From contig CM061229.1 in assembly GCA_030844895.1 (NCBI GenBank), forward strand, positions 126,385,546 through 126,449,545: a stretch of DNA of 64,000 bases. The letters are read 5' to 3'. Shown in pieces: positions 51,801 to 61,675 of this stretch. The translations under genes and the position numbers were made by a program. How positions within the stretch are numbered: the first letter of the stretch is position 1; every line of letters starts with the position of its first letter. The DNA is from Ambrosia x helenae (lineage: Eukaryota; Streptophyta; Magnoliopsida; Asterales; Asteraceae). The notes under the pieces are model-generated. The model was not told where the DNA came from and ran no database searches. It was given only the letters and a program-made list of their open reading frames with translations.

Positions 51801-53199
51801 CCGGACTTTGGGAACCATCATCACCGATCTGATAGACCGGCTGCTCATCTATATGGCCCTCCTGTATAATGCCATCTAGGCTCCCACACAACAGATGTGT
51901 GTCCGAAACATCTCTCTCCCAAGCACCTCTGACATGAGAGCTGACACACCGGTCTACTATATCAAGATAGTATAGTGTATCGTCTTGGCTCTCAGGATGG
52001 CACATCGACCTCTGAATGTCAAAAGTCACGTGCTCATCATCGACTCGGAGTGTGATCTGGCCCGCAGCCACGTCAACAATCGTCCTTGCCGTGTTAAGGA
52101 AAGGACGTCCGAGAATCAAAGGGACTTTAGAGTCCTCATCCATATCTAGGATGACAAAGTCCACAGGGAAAACAAATTTGTCAATCTTGACAAGCATATT
52201 TTCTACAAACCCCCGTGGATACTTGATCGAACGATCAGCGAGACGAATACTCATCCTGGTGGGTGAAGGTTCACCCAGATCCAACTTCTCGAAAACCTTA
52301 TAAGGCATAAGGTTTATGCTGGCCCCCAAGTCTGCGAGTGCATTACTGACAGTCATATCACCTATCAGACAAGGGATGGTAAAGCTACCAGGATCGCCCA
52401 TTTTCATGGGCAGTCTATTCTGCAGAATTGCAGAGCAGTTTTCGTTCAACAGAACGCAGGACAGGTCCTCAAGTTTTTGCTTATTTGTGAGGATGTCCTT
52501 CAAGAATTTGGCATACTTAGGCATCTGTGCTAAGGCCTCAACAAACGGGATGTTTATATGTAGCTGCTTGAACAGCTCGAGAAATTTCCCGTATTGCGCC
52601 TCGTCTTTCTGCTTCCTAAGTCTACCAGGATATGGAACAGGAGGAGTGTAGTCAGTGACTGGCTTCGGTAGCTGTGCTGTACTTGCTGGGACTCGCCTAG
52701 CGTGCACCTCGTCTGAAGACTCAGTCTGGATCGTCTCAGTGATCGGTGGTGAGCCCGATGTGTCTGGTCCCGTGGTTTTACCACTCCTCGTCATAATGGC
52801 ATTCACATGCCCTCCTGGGTTCGGCTCAGTGTTGCCTGGAAGACCACCCTGCTGTCTCTCAGACATCATCTTTGCCATCTGGCCAACCTGGTTCTCTATG
52901 GCCTGCATCGACGCCTTTTGGCCCCTCATCTCTCCCTCATAATTCGTGAAGCGCTCCTCATGCTGTTGGTAGCGCTGCTCAGCGATCTGATTTGTATTAG
53001 AGGTGTTGGTAAGGAGCTGAGACATCATTTCCTCCAGCTTAGACATACCATGAGGGGCGTGCTGCTGGGAGCTGCTCCCGGCGCCCTGGTTCTGGTATTG
53101 GTTCGGTCTCTGCTGGGACGATTGACCACGACCCTGGTAAGGCTGTTGTGGCTGGTAGGACTGTTGTGGCGCGGCGGCTCTCTGCTGGAACCGAGAGGG
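48817..53199 (-). CDS. Pol polyprotein of element 2 (with the gag C-terminal part in frame)
   Basis: One open frame of 1477 codons ends at 48817; it is open from 53250, but real coding probably joins from gag near 53195-53205. Residues, counted from 53250: gag tail to about 160; aspartic protease with ADLGAS (Asp307); reverse transcriptase about 600-840 with FMDD (754-755); RNase H about 890-1015 (Asp901, Glu942, Asp967). Integrase follows with a zinc-binding HHCC region (CDSC 1152-1155) and a D-D-35-E core (Asp1184, Asp1242, Glu1278), then a tail ending KVNGHRLK. All catalytic residues are present and there is no internal stop. It would copy the RNA and integrate the DNA. The element lacks an in-frame ATG for pol, consistent with a gag-pol polyprotein in which gag now has one frame break. 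Confidence 0.93.
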   Translation of the reverse strand, partial: PSRFQQRAAAPQQSYQPQQPYQGRGQSSQQRPNQYQNQGAGSSSQQHAPHGMSKLEEMMSQLLTNTSNTNQIAEQRYQQHEERFTNYEGEMRGQKASMQAIENQVGQMAKMMSERQQGGLPGNTEPNPGGHVNAIMTRSGKTTGPDTSGSPPITETIQTESSDEVHARRVPASTAQLPKPVTDYTPPVPYPGRLRKQKDEAQYGKFLELFKQLHINIPFVEALAQMPKYAKFLKDILTNKQKLEDLSCVLLNENCSAILQNRLPMKMGDPGSFTIPCLIGDMTVSNALADLGASINLMPYKVFEKLDLGEPSPTRMSIRLADRSIKYPRGFVENMLVKIDKFVFPVDFVILDMDEDSKVPLILGRPFLNTARTIVDVAAGQITLRVDDEHVTFDIQRSMCHPESQDDTLYYLDIVDRCVSSHVRGAWERDVSDTHLLCGSLDGIIQEGHIDEQPVYQIGDDGSQSPERFVEIEREEEEKAKPSVEDPPSLELKELPPHLEYAFLDEEGRLPVIISSSLTVEEKSELLRVLKLHKRAIAWKIVDIKGINPSFCTHKILMEDVYKPCAQHQRRLNPNMQDVVKSEVIKLLDAGLIYPISDSVWVSPVHVVPKKGGMTVVTNDRNELIPTRTVTGWRVCIDYRKLNDATRKDHFPLPFIDQMLERLSGKLYYCFLDGFSGYFQIPIDPVDQDKTTFTCPFGTFAYRRMPFGLCNAPATFQRCMVAIFHDMIEDSMEVFMDDFSVFGSSFDQCLGNLERMLQRCEETSLVLNWEKCHFMVKEGIVLGHKVSQSGLEVDPAKVDIISRLPPPSSVKAIRSFLGHAGFYRRFIKDISKIARPMTRLLEKDAPFVFGAECVKAFGLLKRLLVEAPILVAPDWGLPFEIMCDASDFAIGTVLGQRKDKHFHPIYYASKTLHDAQEHCTTTEKELLAVVFAFDKFRSYLVLSKTIVYTDHAAIRYLFSKQDAKPRLIRWILLLQEFDIEIQDKKGALNVAADHLSRLEHDDAENCAWDTINDNFPHEFLMNVESVEDVSPWFADFANYLACGILIKGLSHQQKRKFFADLKHYFWDDPFLFRVGADQLIRRCVFGVEAAQILRDCHEGPTGGHHGANYTAKKVLDSGFYWPTLFRDAQILVGACDSCQRATNISARDQMPQNPIQVCEVFDIWGIDFMGPFPCSRGNKYILVAVDYVSKWVEAQALPTNDARVVVRFVRGLFSRFGAPKALISDRGTHFCNAQLDRALARYGVQHRLSTPYHPQTSGQVEVTNRGLKRILERSVNQNRKDWADKLDDALWAFRTAYKTPIGTTPFRLVYGKACHLPVELEHRAFWALKTANLDLKTGGETRFLQIHELEELRQQAYESLILYKERTKRLHDSRLKSQKDFQVGDLVLLYNSRLRLFPGKLKSRWTGPYTVKEIYPYGAVAIADSVGLTFKVNGHRLKVYVEGPIDQTVDEIDIYAPHAS

Positions 53200-54371
53200 T
53201 TCTGATTGGAAGTACCAGATCTCCACCCGAAGTTCGGGTGATTTCTCCAACCCGGATTATAAGTGTTGCTGTAAGGGTTATTCTGGGGTCTCGTTTGATT
53301 ACCCATGTAGTTCACTTCCTCGTGGCCTGTATACATTACCCCCTGAGCACACGAGCCAGGTTCGTGAGATACCCCGCACTCCACACACAAACAATCGGAC
53401 TGCGCTACGTGTTGCTGAGAGTTATCGAGTCTCGTAGCCAGCGCCGCTATCTGTGCCGAAATCGCCGTATAGTTATCCACGGCATGCACACCAGCCTTGG
53501 CAGATGAAGACCTAGATCTATCATTCTGCCGGGATTTAGATTTTAGGGATGCCTTCTCAATAATGCTCCACGCTTCCCTAGGAGACTTTGTTCCGATGTC
53601 TCCCCCTGCGTATACATCAAGGCGTTCCTGAGACGCATACCCGAGTCCCTGATAAAAAGTTTGCACCAAATGCCTTTTCGAAAGCTCATGGTGCGGGCAA
53701 CTCAAGAGTAGGTCTTTAAACCTTTCCCAGGCTGTGTATAATGATTCATCGTCATCTTGACGAAATGTCATGATGCGATTCCTCAGTTTTTGTGTCTTTT
53801 CAGGAGGAAAATACTGCTGCATGAATTGTTGTGACAACTCTGCCCAAGTCGTGATCGACCCTGCGGGTTGTGACAGAAGCCAAGTCCGGGCTTTGTCCCG
53901 CAGTGAGAATGGGAAGAGTCTGAGACGGATAGCATCATCGGAGATGCCCGTCATCTTAAAGGTGGCTAAAACCTCTAAGAATGCAGCAATATGTCGGCCT
54001 GGATCCTCGTGCTCCAGTCCACCGAATTGCACCGAGTTTTGTATCATATTCACGATACTAGATTTGATCTCGAAATGGTCCGCCAAAATAGCCGGACGGA
54101 CAATACTCGGCGCGAGTCCATCTCCTCCTGGACGACCACTATCATTCAGCGGAATGTCGTCATCCGCCATGATAATGTCGCTGCGGGCGTCCGACCCGTT
54201 GTCGTCGGCCAGATCGTGCCTCGCCTCCTCAATTGGGACCTCAACAATAGGAGCAGCAATAAGAATATCAGAAACAAGACGCAATTTATGAAGTCTAATC
54301 CGCTCGCTTCTCCTTAGGCGCCTTAGCTCCTCGTCAGAAAGATCACCAGAAGACCCAGGGTTTGTGGACAT
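53025..54371 (-). CDS. Gag of element 2
   Basis: The ATG at 54371 follows the leader and opens a frame with a retrotransposon Gag domain (about residues 95-245; LFPFSLRDKARTWL, then QQYFPPEKTQKLRNRI and an ESLYTAWERF motif). A CX2CX3HX4C zinc knuckle follows (Cys329, Cys332, His336, Cys341), typical of Athila, then YNPGWRNHPNFGW. It forms the virus-like particle and binds the RNA. After residue about 391 this frame continues 57 codons in unrelated Arg/Ser/Thr-rich sequence to a stop at 53025, while the Gln-rich continuation is found one frame away (see pol). So gag and pol are separated by a -1 shift. Intact relatives have a single gag-pol ORF, so this is most likely a one-base deletion or a sequencing error. 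Confidence 0.88.
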   Translation of the reverse strand: MSTNPGSSGDLSDEELRRLRRSERIRLHKLRLVSDILIAAPIVEVPIEEARHDLADDNGSDARSDIIMADDDIPLNDSGRPGGDGLAPSIVRPAILADHFEIKSSIVNMIQNSVQFGGLEHEDPGRHIAAFLEVLATFKMTGISDDAIRLRLFPFSLRDKARTWLLSQPAGSITTWAELSQQFMQQYFPPEKTQKLRNRIMTFRQDDDESLYTAWERFKDLLLSCPHHELSKRHLVQTFYQGLGYASQERLDVYAGGDIGTKSPREAWSIIEKASLKSKSRQNDRSRSSSAKAGVHAVDNYTAISAQIAALATRLDNSQQHVAQSDCLCVECGVSHEPGSCAQGVMYTGHEEVNYMGNQTRPQNNPYSNTYNPGWRNHPNFGWRSGTSNQNPLGSSREPPRHNSPTSHNSLTRVVVNRPSRDRTNTRTRAPGAAPSSTPLMVCLSWRK

Positions 54372-54951
54372 CAACCTGCATGTAAGAATGATACAGTTGC
54401 AACAGGCGAATATATGACAAACCCAAAAAGGCGATAAAAGACAGAAAAATAAATAAATGAAATAAAGAATCAATAAATTCATGCGATAATAACGGAAAGC
54501 AAATACATTCAAGAAAATCAAATATAAACAAATAGAATCAATAAAATGAACAGAAATAAGCAGACTAAGCCTAAAACTATACAAAGAATGAAATTAATAA
54601 TTAGTCCGAATACGAACAAATAAATCTAATTAATCAAATAACGAACAAATCAAATTCATAGACAAACCAATTAATCCAATATTCAATAAATTAAATCTAT
54701 CAACTTCCTAATGAACGAAAAATCAAATCAAACAATTCTATAAGCAGATAAATGAACGAATCTATATGCAACCTATAAACCAATCTAAAATTAATCCAAT
54801 ATATCAATAGACAGATAAATCTAATAAAAATTCAAATAATCATATGTGCAAATAAATGAATAAAATAACGAATCAAAGAAGTATAAACAAGTATTCACAA
54901 ACATGTACACTGGTAAAAAGTTGACTCGGTTCGTTCCTAAAGCTCGTCGCG
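54372..54951. other. Leader of element 2
   Basis: A/T-rich 5' untranslated region between primer site and gag, homologous near the primer site to 4080-4513 of element 1. No ORF. Confidence 0.65.
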
Positions 54952-54969
54952 TCCCCGGCAACGGCGCCA
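54952..54969 (-). promoter_or_regulatory. Primer-binding site, tRNA-Asp type, element 2
   Basis: TCCCCGGCAACGGCGCCA on the plus strand equals the 3' end of tRNA-Asp. It lies 6 nt from the 5' LTR, exactly as in element 1. Confidence 0.88.
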
Positions 54970-54975
54970 AAAACT

Positions 54976-56927
54976 TGACGTGTGCGTATCTATACATATT
55001 TTACAATGGATTTTAACACACGTTTTGCTTTAATATTTATAAAAATGGTTTAGACCTTAATATTAAAACACACACAATAGGGCAAGTGTACCCTGTCATA
55101 TATGTAGTAACGTACAGATAAGAACCAGATATCGATCCATGGACGCGCGCGGAGCAATTGTACTAAAACTCTGTCCCCGATTTACCAGTAGGAAAAGATA
55201 AGTTTGAGTTTTGTTTAAGACTAAATTAATTCTAAAACATGTAAATAACTTAACTACGACTCCAAAATAGAAAATATAACTATATAAGCTGTAATACGCC
55301 AATCCTAGCATGTCATCTATATAAGAAATAAAGGCGTGATCAACATTCCCATTTTCCGACAGTTAGTGTCCCTTTCGGGCATCCTAACATGACAACTATA
55401 TGGAAAGCTAACGCGAATACACACGTTAGCCACCTCAAGTCGTTTATTAGCGCGCAGCTGATATGATCTCATGAGAATCTTTAAAGAAGGGTTAGTATCA
55501 CCTTTCGGGAGTCCTCAACCGCACTAGCAAAGGAAAGCAATATCGAATACACAATACGACCACCGAGACTAGCATAAAGTAGAGCATTTCACAACCTATT
55601 CCATTTTACTAACTTTGAACACAAATCTACTAAGATCGCTATTTCTACCAAAATAACTAGCAAAGATCATTAACCGCGTCAAAGATTAGTAACAACACCA
55701 TTAAGCTTTTTAAACTCTTTTACGTGCCGGTAAACATTAACCGTGTCAAAGATTAATAACAACACCATTAAGCTTTTTAAGCTCTTTTACGTGCCGGTAA
55801 ACATTTATAATCATTATCCGAGTGACTTTAACCAAACCAATACCCGGTTACAGTTTCATGGTGTAAACTTTATTAACAAGTTAACTAGTTTACTACCGGA
55901 CGATTAAACGGACGGTTTTCTCAACAAGTAATCCACCTAACACATTCGATAATCGTCAAAGTCATCCAAACACAACTACAAATCTATCAACAACGAAACA
56001 AGGTTGCATTATGATCATCAAGATTCAAACATGAAAAACGCCAAATTTATACAAAACTTGATTTCACGCAAATGATTGTTTTAACTACTAACTACTACTA
56101 ATGTTCTTGCCCGTAGGCGTACGATTAACTAAAATAACATCAATGTAGCAAACAAAATCAGATTTGGATCTAAGAAAGCTTAAAGGATCAAACCATAAGA
56201 TTGCTAAAGAGATGGATTGGATGATGAAGGATGGAACGGATGGATTCCCGAGCTTGTTCCACGCCTATGCAGCACTTCGTTAGCCCTGAAAATCGCCAGA
56301 AATCGCCCCCCAAAGATCCAATATTTGATCAGTGGGTTCTGCTCTGTTTTTATAGAAAGTTTGATTTTTGGCACGGCCGTGCGCATAAAGTGCACGGCCG
56401 TGCACTCGATCAACTTGATTTGACGTGCAAGTGGGCAAGTGGGCAAGTGGCTGTTCCTGGAAATATCTAGATATTCCGCACGGCCGTGCACCTAAGGTGC
56501 ACGGGCGTGCGGGTCTGGTTGTGGCCGAGTGCTGATGGTGCACTGCCTGGTGCACTGGCAGTGCACCCGGGAACTTGAGTCGCACGGGCACCCGCACGGC
56601 AGTGCTGATCAGGGTGCCCGAGAACAACAGCTGCACGCCAGGTCGCACTGGCAGTGCAGCTCCTCTGTGTCCGGGTAAACTGAGTCCGCACGGGCGTGCA
56701 CCTGGGGTGCACGGCCGTGCACTATTTCCAGACTTGGCTGATTTTGCAGAAACTTTCCGTCTTGTCCGTTTTTCGCCCGGTTTCTTCGACTTTGTTCGTG
56801 GGACGTCGTTTAAGACCTGAAATAAAATATGAAGCGGTTAAGTACCGAATTCGTGCATTTATGGTCGAAAACGCGTAATTTGAGAGTTTAATCGGGGATT
56901 TAAATACGTATATTTTAACGTATATCA
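54976..56927 (-). repeat. 5' LTR of element 2
   Basis: 1952 bp, the same length as the 3' LTR, with one substitution noticed. The palindromic U3 array is at 56347-56728, the TATA box complement at 56347-56354, and the 67-bp duplication at 55669-55802. Confidence 0.95.
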
Positions 56928-57308
56928 TCCACGCGCGAGAGTGAAGTTGTTACGCTTCGTTATGATGACACGTGGCGAGTGCAACACGTTCTATGTCAGG
57001 CATGTAGGAAGTACGCGCGTTAAGGCAGCTGGCAGTCTCCAGGATGATGACACGTGGTGATTCGAGACGTCGTGGGTCGGGCACGTGGGAGACCACGCGC
57101 GCGAGTGTAACCTCTCGGTGGCGAGTGGGACACGTGGCTTTATCCTGAGCGTCCAAATAAAGAGTCGATTGTTTGTGTCTTCCTGTTGGGACCCATCGGT
57201 GTGAATAGTTGTGTTCCCTCCTATCTCTCTTCACTTTCCCAACTTTCCTTCAAATTTTCTCTCAAAGTCCGGTTGATCTTCAAGTTCTTCGACTAATCTT
57301 CACCATGT
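56928..57308 (+). promoter_or_regulatory. G-box-rich promoter-like segment of the older host element
   Basis: Four CACGTG G-boxes occur within about 170 bp (near 56970, 57051, 57081 and 57132), three as ACACGTGG. Two lie in a repeated GATGACACGTGG context. A pyrimidine-rich leader-like stretch follows (57210-57300). This looks like an LTR U3/leader of the interrupted older element. G-boxes are bZIP/bHLH sites, so light or ABA response is possible. Confidence 0.45.
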
Positions 57309-57406
57309 GGCTTGCCATCCTTTCGGCCCAAATAGTTAGATTTGGACTAGAAGTTAGATAAAGTAAACTAGATAAGGAGAGAGAATGGAATACCGCCCTG
57401 CCATTG
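57309..57406. repeat. Right copy of the 98-bp duplicated segment
   Basis: Matches 41197-41294. It is interrupted at its right end by the LTR starting at 57407. Confidence 0.7.
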
Positions 57407-60169
57407 TGTGACACCCCGCATTTTCAGGTTCCTACTTTAACTAAACTCTAGTTAACTTTACTTACATTCACAGCATGTTACTTAACTAGGGTTAGTTAGG
57501 TGAGTCACACGTTGCACAATTATAGACTAGTAATTGCATAACAGAGGTAATTCGGGCAATTACCGAACTACGCATACGAGTATCGAACCCTGAATGTTGG
57601 TGAATTGAGAAAATAGATAATGGTGAATTAATTATTTGATATTAATTGCAATTATGTGTTTCTGTGAAGCTATGTGTAAACTATTATGTGATTATGTGAA
57701 TTTAAACCAAACATGTTATCAAAATCGTAATCGATGAACCGTTAGGATGGTTAAGGTCTAAATACATGGGGTTACGCTTGGTATGGTCCAAAATAACGAA
57801 AACATCGAAGAAAACATGCAATACGCTGAACTGGGCCGCCCGAAACGGGCCGTGGCAAAGTGAACGGTCGTTCACTTTGGCCAAATGGCCGTTCGGTAGG
57901 CCCAGACAACTTAAATCGACTTAAACATCTATTTAAGCAACCTTAAGCCCCATGCACCTCATAACCACAACCCTAATCATCCATATCAACCCCCATACGA
58001 GAAATATACCCTCTAACACCTGCTAAATCTCAAGAACATCATCTGGGAAGATTAGAAGGTGTTCGGTTCTTGATTGTGAAGTGCATTAGGTATATTATCT
58101 TAAGCCTTTGTGTTTTAACTTTCATGATTATGTTTAAACACCATAATATAGTTTTTTCCAGATCTGAAACAAAGTTATAACGATTAGAACATGAGTTTTC
58201 AAAAGATTAACATGTTAAACATAAGGTCTCATGATAGTTATATGATTATGCTTGCATGATAGTGTATGTTATTGATTGTTGAACATCTAGGGTTTATAGA
58301 TGATGGTATTCATGATGTATCTTGCATGATTTGGTCATGATAATGTATTAGGAATATTGTATGATGATTATTTGAGGTTCTTGATTGATAATATAAACCT
58401 AGGATTTGATATAGTTGAGAAGATTGCATGTTTAAAATCTGGACATAATGTATGTGTCGAATTGTAGGCTCTGTAACTTGACTTTAAAGTATTGATTTTG
58501 ATCAATTCTTGTTATGTGTATGTCTTACACGGTCTTAGGTTTCTGGAATGGGTAAGATCATGAGATTTGGTAGTCGTTTGATATGTTTTTGGAATTTTAT
58601 TCTAATAAAGGCCTAAACTGATTTTCGGATTAAAAACTTGGGTCAACTTTAATCGGCTATATCTTGAGTTTTATAAAGAATTAGGTCGTGAAATTTGCTC
58701 AGTTGGTTGATATGGGAATAATTTGGCTTTTCCAAGTGGATTCATCCCATTTGGATGAATACACAAGTTTTGAGAATTATTATCGTAAACTGATCTGATG
58801 TGAAAGTTTTCAGAACCTAGTTGTAGTATCTGATTTTTCATAATTATTAACAAGGTTTTGATGCAAAATGAAAATAGTGGAATGACTATTGGACTTCAAG
58901 AAATATTCAGTAAAAGTTTGGGAGTCTAATTCGTTGTGTATGTATTTTTAATAAAATCATTTCTGTAGTGCATAATCTGTCCTAAAAACGCAGATTGTGT
59001 TATATGTGTATAGGTGCTTATTTGGAGTCTCGTATGACTTGATTTTGACTTGATCTTGCATGTACACTTATATGAGATGTAAATGACGCGTATGATTGAT
59101 AATAAACATAAAGTTCACCAGCGGGTTCGTAGGGTCTACTTGTGCATGTAGATACAATAGGTTTCACTTAAACATTTTCGCATAAAATAATGTCATGGAC
59201 AAACGAGTTACGTGGTTTATCGTGTATACACATGTACTCACATAGTGGCACATATAATAAGGAGTCGGTAGCACGTCCTTATTTGTGAAGTTTGGATTTA
59301 GCTTGCAACCTAAGGTGAGTTTCACTACTCTTTTCTCAAAAGCATGCGTCTCGGGTTTGAGACAACTTTCTAAACTTTTTCTAGTCCGGTTTGGGACTAC
59401 TTTTACATCCCGGGATTTGGGGTGATTTGGTTCACGGGGTGAATCGGTTTTGACTAGTTCACATCTTTGTCCTTGATGAACTAAACCAACACTATCATTG
59501 AAGTCCTTCACATACCGAATGAGTTGCCGGGTGGCAAGCGGGTTACTAGTTGATAACGCTATTAGGTTTCACAAACCTCACATCGTGCTGGGAGCACGGG
59601 TGTGAACTATAACTTAACATATATTATCATTGTTGATAGGCAATGATGCAAGACACTTTGCTCACTGTTGTGAGAGCTCATTGTTTAGCAGTTCGGTATA
59701 CCTCTGTTCTGTTATCATGAGTGAGTTAGCTACCCTTGGCATGCGATGAACTAATGGCTACGTGGTTTTGGAAACCTACGCATTTACTTACTCATTTACT
59801 TTACTTTGTGAACTCACCAACTTTATGTTGACACACGCTAGCATGCTTTGCAGGTCGCTAGGTTTGGAGCACTGTAGGTCATGCATCATTGAGTCGTGGG
59901 ATATTGAACATTATTAAACTTATAATTAATTATTTATTTGGTTTTGCATATGGCCGGCGTGTTGTTTTACGCAAGAGCTTAAACGGTTATGTTTGGTTTA
60001 CGCTTCCGCAACTTACTTAAACTTTTAATTAAACATTAAATCATATTTTTGAAAACGAACTAAATGGTTTGGGAATTTAGAGTCGTTCTTATTACTTATA
60101 GCTATGGGATCCTCGTGTGTCACGCGCCTCGCGGTATAAACCCCGCAGTGGAAATTTGAGGGTGTGACA
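57407..60169 (+). repeat. 5' LTR of a long-LTR Gypsy element (element 3)
   Basis: It begins TGTGACACCCCGC and ends GGGTGTGACA, followed after three bases by an initiator-tRNA-Met primer site, so its 5' LTR identity and plus orientation are clear. Length is 2763 bp. Long LTRs with this primer site are typical of Tekay/Del-type chromoviruses, the likely lineage. An intron-like GT-AG pair lies at 59315-59853. No second copy of this exact LTR is in the window. Confidence 0.75.
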
Positions 60170-61258
60170 GATTGGTATCAGAGCCATTGGTTATAGTGAA
60201 CTAGGACTGCATGTTGAGTCTAGTATATAACTGTCATAGCATAAGCATTGCATTAGTTAAACTCACAGCTTAAGTGCACAATTAGCTTTTGGCTACATAT
60301 ATCTACAACACATGATTTCAGGAGATATGTTATCTTCTAGCCTTACACCTGATTCTAAGCACGTCACTGGTGAGGGACCAAGGTTAAACCAGGTGGCTCA
60401 ATATTGGGATTAGTATCCCAACAAACTTCATGGATGGGAAATCGGCAATAGTGCAGGGGAGAGAACCCTTTCGGGGTGGTGTGAAATTCTATTAGGGTTT
60501 TCGGAGAAATTTCCAGTACGTTTTCGAAGTATCAAAGGTGTGGTGGGTTAGCTGCGGTACACCCTATATATAAGCACTGATGGTGCATTGGGAATGCTAC
60601 TAGGAATCAAACAAAGAACAAAACCTAGTCAGTCCTTAGTTTTAGAATATTCGTTTCAAACCTAAACTTAAACATTGTGTTTGACTTCAACCTCTATTCC
60701 TTTACTATGGTGATAGTCTCTACGAAGTTCTTTTAGTTATTTCCATTCTTTCTAATCTTAGTAATCTTAGTCAGTGATTCAATCGTAGTCATTCTCTCCA
60801 GGATCCAAATTTATGCATCACGCTCCTGTTAACCATTATCAGTAGGATTTAGTGCTACTGAGATTCTGCAAAACTCATGATGCTTCTTGAACCTCGACTG
60901 TCCTGATAGACTTTAAAAAAATCAATCTTCTATCACCTTTCAAATCCATCATGGAACGCATAATATTTTTGTATTTCAAGTCTTTTGTACTTCCTGAACC
61001 TAACCTCATAAATACATAATAATATTTCCATTTTATCATATACCAACAAAGCCATTTAATCGTTTCCTGGTGTGTTTGAGTAAGGCTAGTTAAACTTTTA
61101 TTTTTTTTAAATGCTTGCCAAACAATTTTCTCAAGCTTTACGTTATCTTAACCAAACAAAAAAAGTTTTTAGCAACATTTCAACCGTTCCATCAAACTAA
61201 ACTTAACAGTTTTCATGTAAATAAATTTCGAGACGAAATTTCCTAAAGTATGGGAGAC
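60170..61258 (+). mobile_element. Short internal remnant of element 3, coding region deleted
   Basis: TGGTATCAGAGC (60173-60184) is the primer site for initiator tRNA-Met. About 1 kb later, TTTCGAGACGAAATTTCC and TATGGGAGAC (61227-61258) form the usual end of such elements just before the 3' LTR. Between them there is no recognisable gag or pol, so almost the whole coding region is missing. Confidence 0.65.
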
Positions 61259-61550
61259 TGTGAGATTTGCGTGTTTTCTAAACTATATTGAATTTACAAT
61301 TTCAGTCTTCGTACTTTGAACATTTTTAATTTTAATATATATAAAAAATAGTTACTTTGCTTAATTTATGTATTTGGTTTGAACTAAGGTAAAAACTACT
61401 AACAAGTAAATTAAAGTTATGTCATTTAATAAAAAAGGTGTTACTTGATAAATGAATTTATGATTTTAGTTAATTTGACATTCAGAGAAACATAAATGTA
61501 ACATTAAAAAGGGTTAATAAATCATATTAACAACTTATACATATATATAT

Positions 61551-61626
61551 AGGATTTGGTTCAAATGAGAACCTTTTCCCAAATTGAGAACTAGAGAACC
61601 ATTCTGGGCCACACATTTCTCTAAGG

Positions 61627-61675
<49 letters not shown>

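Larger units (their letters stand above)
42848..56927 (-). mobile_element. Element 2: full-length Athila-like Ty3/Gypsy LTR retrotransposon, 14,080 bp
   Basis: Two 1952-bp LTRs (42848-44799 and 54976-56927) are identical as far as I compared, apart from one base (42861 versus 54989). The target duplication TCCAC is perfect (42843-42847 and 56928-56932). Reading on the minus strand: 5' LTR, tRNA-Asp primer site, gag, pol (protease, reverse transcriptase, RNase H, integrase), an internal palindrome/TATA block, a third ORF, polypurine tract and 3' LTR. The tRNA-Asp primer, the CX2CX3HX4C gag knuckle and an extra ORF after pol place it with Athila. Two single-base frame breaks, in gag and in ORF3, are the only defects seen. 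It inserted very recently. Confidence 0.95.

Noticed and set aside
50149..53205. Plus-strand ORFs across pol and gag
   Set aside because: They are reverse-strand shadows of the retroelement proteins.
53025..53250. Programmed -1 ribosomal frameshift between gag and pol
   Set aside because: There is no convincing slippery heptamer, and the shift falls inside the gag tail; a one-base deletion or read error explains it better.
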